DNA of 21,049 nt from contig JBKBKV010000032.1 of the NCBI GenBank assembly GCA_046294495.1, positions 1 to 21,049 of the forward strand, given 5' to 3'. This document shows, in pieces, positions 18,877-21,049 of this stretch. Under the pieces are notes generated by a model, which was given only the letters and a program-made list of their open reading frames with translations, was not told the DNA's origin and searched no databases. Numbering within the stretch: the stretch's first letter is position 1; each line of letters opens with the position of its first letter. The stretch is from HRBIN23 sp046294495. Its GTDB lineage: Bacteria > Chloroflexota > Dehalococcoidia > Lucifugimonadales > HRBIN23. The translations under genes and the position numbers were made by a program.

Positions 18877-21049
18877 TATCTGCCTATTTTCGGATGTTTA
18901 CCCTCTTGAACTAGCGGAACCGCCTTACCCCCCCCCTCAACTAGCGCCAGGAATGCAGATGCCAGGTCTTCGATGGAAATGGGCTTCCCCAGGACGCCGT
19001 CCACGCCCCGCGCCCTGGCCTCCTGCAGGTCTATGTGGTCGCCATAGCCCGTGAGCAGAAGGACAGGGACGCTAGGGCGAGCCTTCTTGATGTAGGCGGC
19101 CACCTCCCAGCCGGTGAGGTCTGGCATCGACAGGTCGGTAATTACCCCGTCCCACTCCTGGGCGGTGAAGGCCTCCAGGGCCTTGGCGGGGTCCTGGAAG
19201 ACCTCTGGCCGGTGGCCCATACTGGCCAACAGGTCCCTCAGCAAGTCGGCCACGGCGGGGTCGTCGTCTACCACCAGCAGGTGGAGGCTCCGTGTGGTGG
19301 TAGGACGCCCTCCCCTGTGTTTGCCCTGCTCCTGGGGCACCTGGGCGATGGGGAGGCTCACCGTGAAGGTAGAGCCTTCTCCCACCTTTGTATTCACCTC
19401 AATGTCTCCTCCGTAGCGTTTGACGATGCTGTAGGAGACAGCCAGCCCTAGCCCGGTGCCCCGGGCGCCCTTGGTGGTAAAGAAGGGCTCAAACAGGTGC
19501 GTCCGCACCTCAGGGGGGATGCCGGTGCCGGTGTCCTTTACGGCGATACACACCCGCTCTTCTTCCTGGAAGCACGAGATAGTTAAGACGCCTCCCTTGG
19601 GCATAGCATCTATGCCGTTAAGGATAAGGTTGATAAGCACCTCCCGCAGTTCCGACTCGGTGCAAGAGGCGGGGGGCACATCCTGAAGGTCCAGGGAGGT
19701 GGTAATAGTGATGCCCTGACGGGCGGCGCGCTCCTCCCAGGCGAAGCGGGTGCTATCCAGGGCCTCGTGGCACACTTTGCATACATCCACTGGCTCAGCC
19801 TGCCCTTCGGCGCGCATGCGGGCGAGGGTAGCGAGGCGGCGCACCACCTGCGCCCCGTCCGCAGAGGCTCGGCGGATGGCCTCCAGGGCGCGGCGATGTC
19901 GTGGAAGGAGGGCCTGGTCCATCAGGGAGAGTTCCGCCTGGCCCATAATGACCGCCAGGAAGTTGTTGAAGTCGTGGGCCACCCCAGCGGCCATTTGCCC
20001 CAGGGCGCGCATCTTCTCCAGTTGGAGCAGTTGCACCTCCATCTGGCGGATATTGGTAATATCCCGTGCCACAAGGATGAACCCCTTCAAGTGTCCCCCC
20101 TCCTCATACCAGGGGGAGAGCACCACCTCCAGCCAGGCGCACTTGCCGTTGGGGAGCGCGGCTTGAAAAGTTCGGATAGCAGTGCTTTCACCGCCCTCCA
20201 GCACCTTGTGGACACACTCCGCCCACATGGCCTCGGTGCCACCAAGAAGGGCATAGGCGGGTTGGCCTAGAGCCTGATGCGATGGCACCCCCGTGAGACG
20301 CTCGGCACCGGGGCCCCAGTAGCAGAGGCGCCCTTCGGTATCGGTGGCGGCTACCGCCTCGCTAACCTGGTTCAAGATGGCGGCCTGGAGGTTCAGGGCC
20401 TGGTTGGCTTCGGCAAGTGCTCTAGCCCTGCGTTCTGCTTCCTCATAAAGCCACGCCCGCTCCACAGCCTGGCAGGCGGTGCGCACCATAAGGTCGAAGC
20501 GCTGCAAGTCCTCCTGGGTGAAGGGGCGCTCCTCTTTCCAGTCCAGGTGAACCACCCCTATAGGTTGCCCTTGCATCTCAAGGGGGGTGCCTACCATAAA
20601 GCGATAACCGAGGCGGGGGACAAAAGAGCCAGCCCTGACTAGTTCCTCATACCCGAAGGCCCCCACCCTCCGTTCCCTGAAGATGAGGTGAGAGAACCCG
20701 CCGCCAGTGCCGTCCACCGGTTGGGGCGGGAGGTCTGCTAGGTCGAACCCGATGCACGCAACCGCTACAAGGTTGTTGGTAGCCCGGTCCAGCAGGCGGA
20801 TGATACCCCCTGGAGCCTGCCAGTAATTGCCCATACTTTCCAGGATATCCTGAAGGATGTGGGGTAGGGGGCCGGGGCGTGTCCCCGCCTGTAGCACCTT
20901 GGCCAAAGCCTCACTCCAGCGGCGGGCCTCCCGCTCCTGCTCCAGGGTCCTGGCCTTCAGTATGGCCTGCCCAGCCAGGCGGGCTGCCATCTCCAACAGG
21001 GCCTGCTCCTGCGGCGTTGGCGTGTGGGGTGTGGTCCAGTCGGCGTGAA
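18861..21049 (-). CDS. Hybrid sensor histidine kinase with GAF, PAS and C-terminal receiver (5' end outside window)
   Basis: A soluble phosphorelay protein with no membrane segment in the visible part. Reading leftward from the edge, the frame is open to 21049 and starts with the last helix of a probable GAF domain (PTPQEQALLEMAARLAGQAI), so the gene continues outside and the TTG at 20996 is not the real start. Next come a second GAF domain (about 20890-20440), a PAS domain (about 20400-20060, AVAATDTEGRLCYWGPGAERLTG) and the HisKA box MAAGVAHDFNNFLAVI with the phospho-accepting His at 19974-19976. The ATPase has NLILNGIDAM (N box), DTGTGIPPE (G1), LFEPFFTTK (F) and GTGLGLAVSYSIVKRYGG (G2). 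The receiver (about 19290-18930) has VVDDDP, Asp at 19134-19136 in ITDLSMPD, LLTGYG and GKPI. The HDFNN box is the type common in GAF/PAS hybrid kinases. The signal and output partner are unknown. Confidence 0.93.
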   Translation of the reverse strand, partial: HADWTTPHTPTPQEQALLEMAARLAGQAILKARTLEQEREARRWSEALAKVLQAGTRPGPLPHILQDILESMGNYWQAPGGIIRLLDRATNNLVAVACIGFDLADLPPQPVDGTGGGFSHLIFRERRVGAFGYEELVRAGSFVPRLGYRFMVGTPLEMQGQPIGVVHLDWKEERPFTQEDLQRFDLMVRTACQAVERAWLYEEAERRARALAEANQALNLQAAILNQVSEAVAATDTEGRLCYWGPGAERLTGVPSHQALGQPAYALLGGTEAMWAECVHKVLEGGESTAIRTFQAALPNGKCAWLEVVLSPWYEEGGHLKGFILVARDITNIRQMEVQLLQLEKMRALGQMAAGVAHDFNNFLAVIMGQAELSLMDQALLPRHRRALEAIRRASADGAQVVRRLATLARMRAEGQAEPVDVCKVCHEALDSTRFAWEERAARQGITITTSLDLQDVPPASCTESELREVLINLILNGIDAMPKGGVLTISCFQEEERVCIAVKDTGTGIPPEVRTHLFEPFFTTKGARGTGLGLAVSYSIVKRYGGDIEVNTKVGEGSTFTVSLPIAQVPQEQGKHRGGRPTTTRSLHLLVVDDDPAVADLLRDLLASMGHRPEVFQDPAKALEAFTAQEWDGVITDLSMPDLTGWEVAAYIKKARPSVPVLLLTGYGDHIDLQEARARGVDGVLGKPISIEDLASAFLALVEGGGKAVPLVQEGKHPKIGRYYPFR

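Overview
This is a GC-rich bacterial chromosome segment with tightly packed genes, strong Shine-Dalgarno sites, frequent GTG starts and a tRNA without an encoded CCA. It holds mostly housekeeping and catabolic genes, and I see no phage, transposase, plasmid or CRISPR signature. The gene content fits a Chloroflexota-like bacterium (Dehalococcoidia/SAR202-type lineages are my best guess, inferred from protein style and not from a marker gene): a Thermotoga-type DAHP synthase, an AroH-type chorismate mutase, a DUF4012 membrane protein, and a peroxisomal-MFE-2-like dehydrogenase set with hot-dog dehydratases.

Layout. (1) 1-1924, + strand: the end of an aromatic amino acid operon, with the 3' part of trpA, then aroH (chorismate mutase) and aroF (DAHP synthase with an N-terminal regulatory domain), closed by a 16-bp hairpin. 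(2) 2052-7290, + strand: a promoter and structured leader, ppsA (PEP synthase, which makes the PEP used by AroF), then polA with all proofreading residues. A possible 53-codon ORF follows polA. (3) 7567-9593: a small unknown acidic protein (-) divergent from a short SppA-type S49 peptidase (+), which converges on a ferredoxin-NADP reductase-like flavoprotein (-). (4) 9869-10982: tRNA-Phe with its own promoter, then a stand-alone PP2C-type protein phosphatase and a hairpin terminator. (5) 11001-14524, - strand: a five-gene operon read from a consensus promoter. It encodes two HadA-like non-catalytic-type hot-dog proteins, one MaoC protein with the catalytic Asp/His, and two paralogous MFE-2-like SDR dehydrogenases with proline-rich tails. 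Together they look like the hydratase and dehydrogenase half of an acyl-CoA beta-oxidation (or reductive) pathway that eukaryotes carry in one fused protein. (6) 14525-15222: a 400-base non-coding stretch with inverted repeats and a promoter, a 69-residue unknown protein, and a terminator shared with the gene coming the other way. (7) 15239-18876: a large DUF4012 envelope protein (-) divergent from a secreted or anchored unknown protein (+) that is translationally coupled to folB. (8) 18861 to the right edge, - strand: a soluble GAF-PAS-histidine kinase-receiver hybrid, cut by the window end.

The most interesting part is the five-gene hot-dog/SDR operon: a split, duplicated MFE-2-like module whose two SDR genes share a 74-base identical block. 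Next is the structured leader in front of ppsA, where one 5' strand can pair with either of two downstream strands and the second is followed by a T-run.
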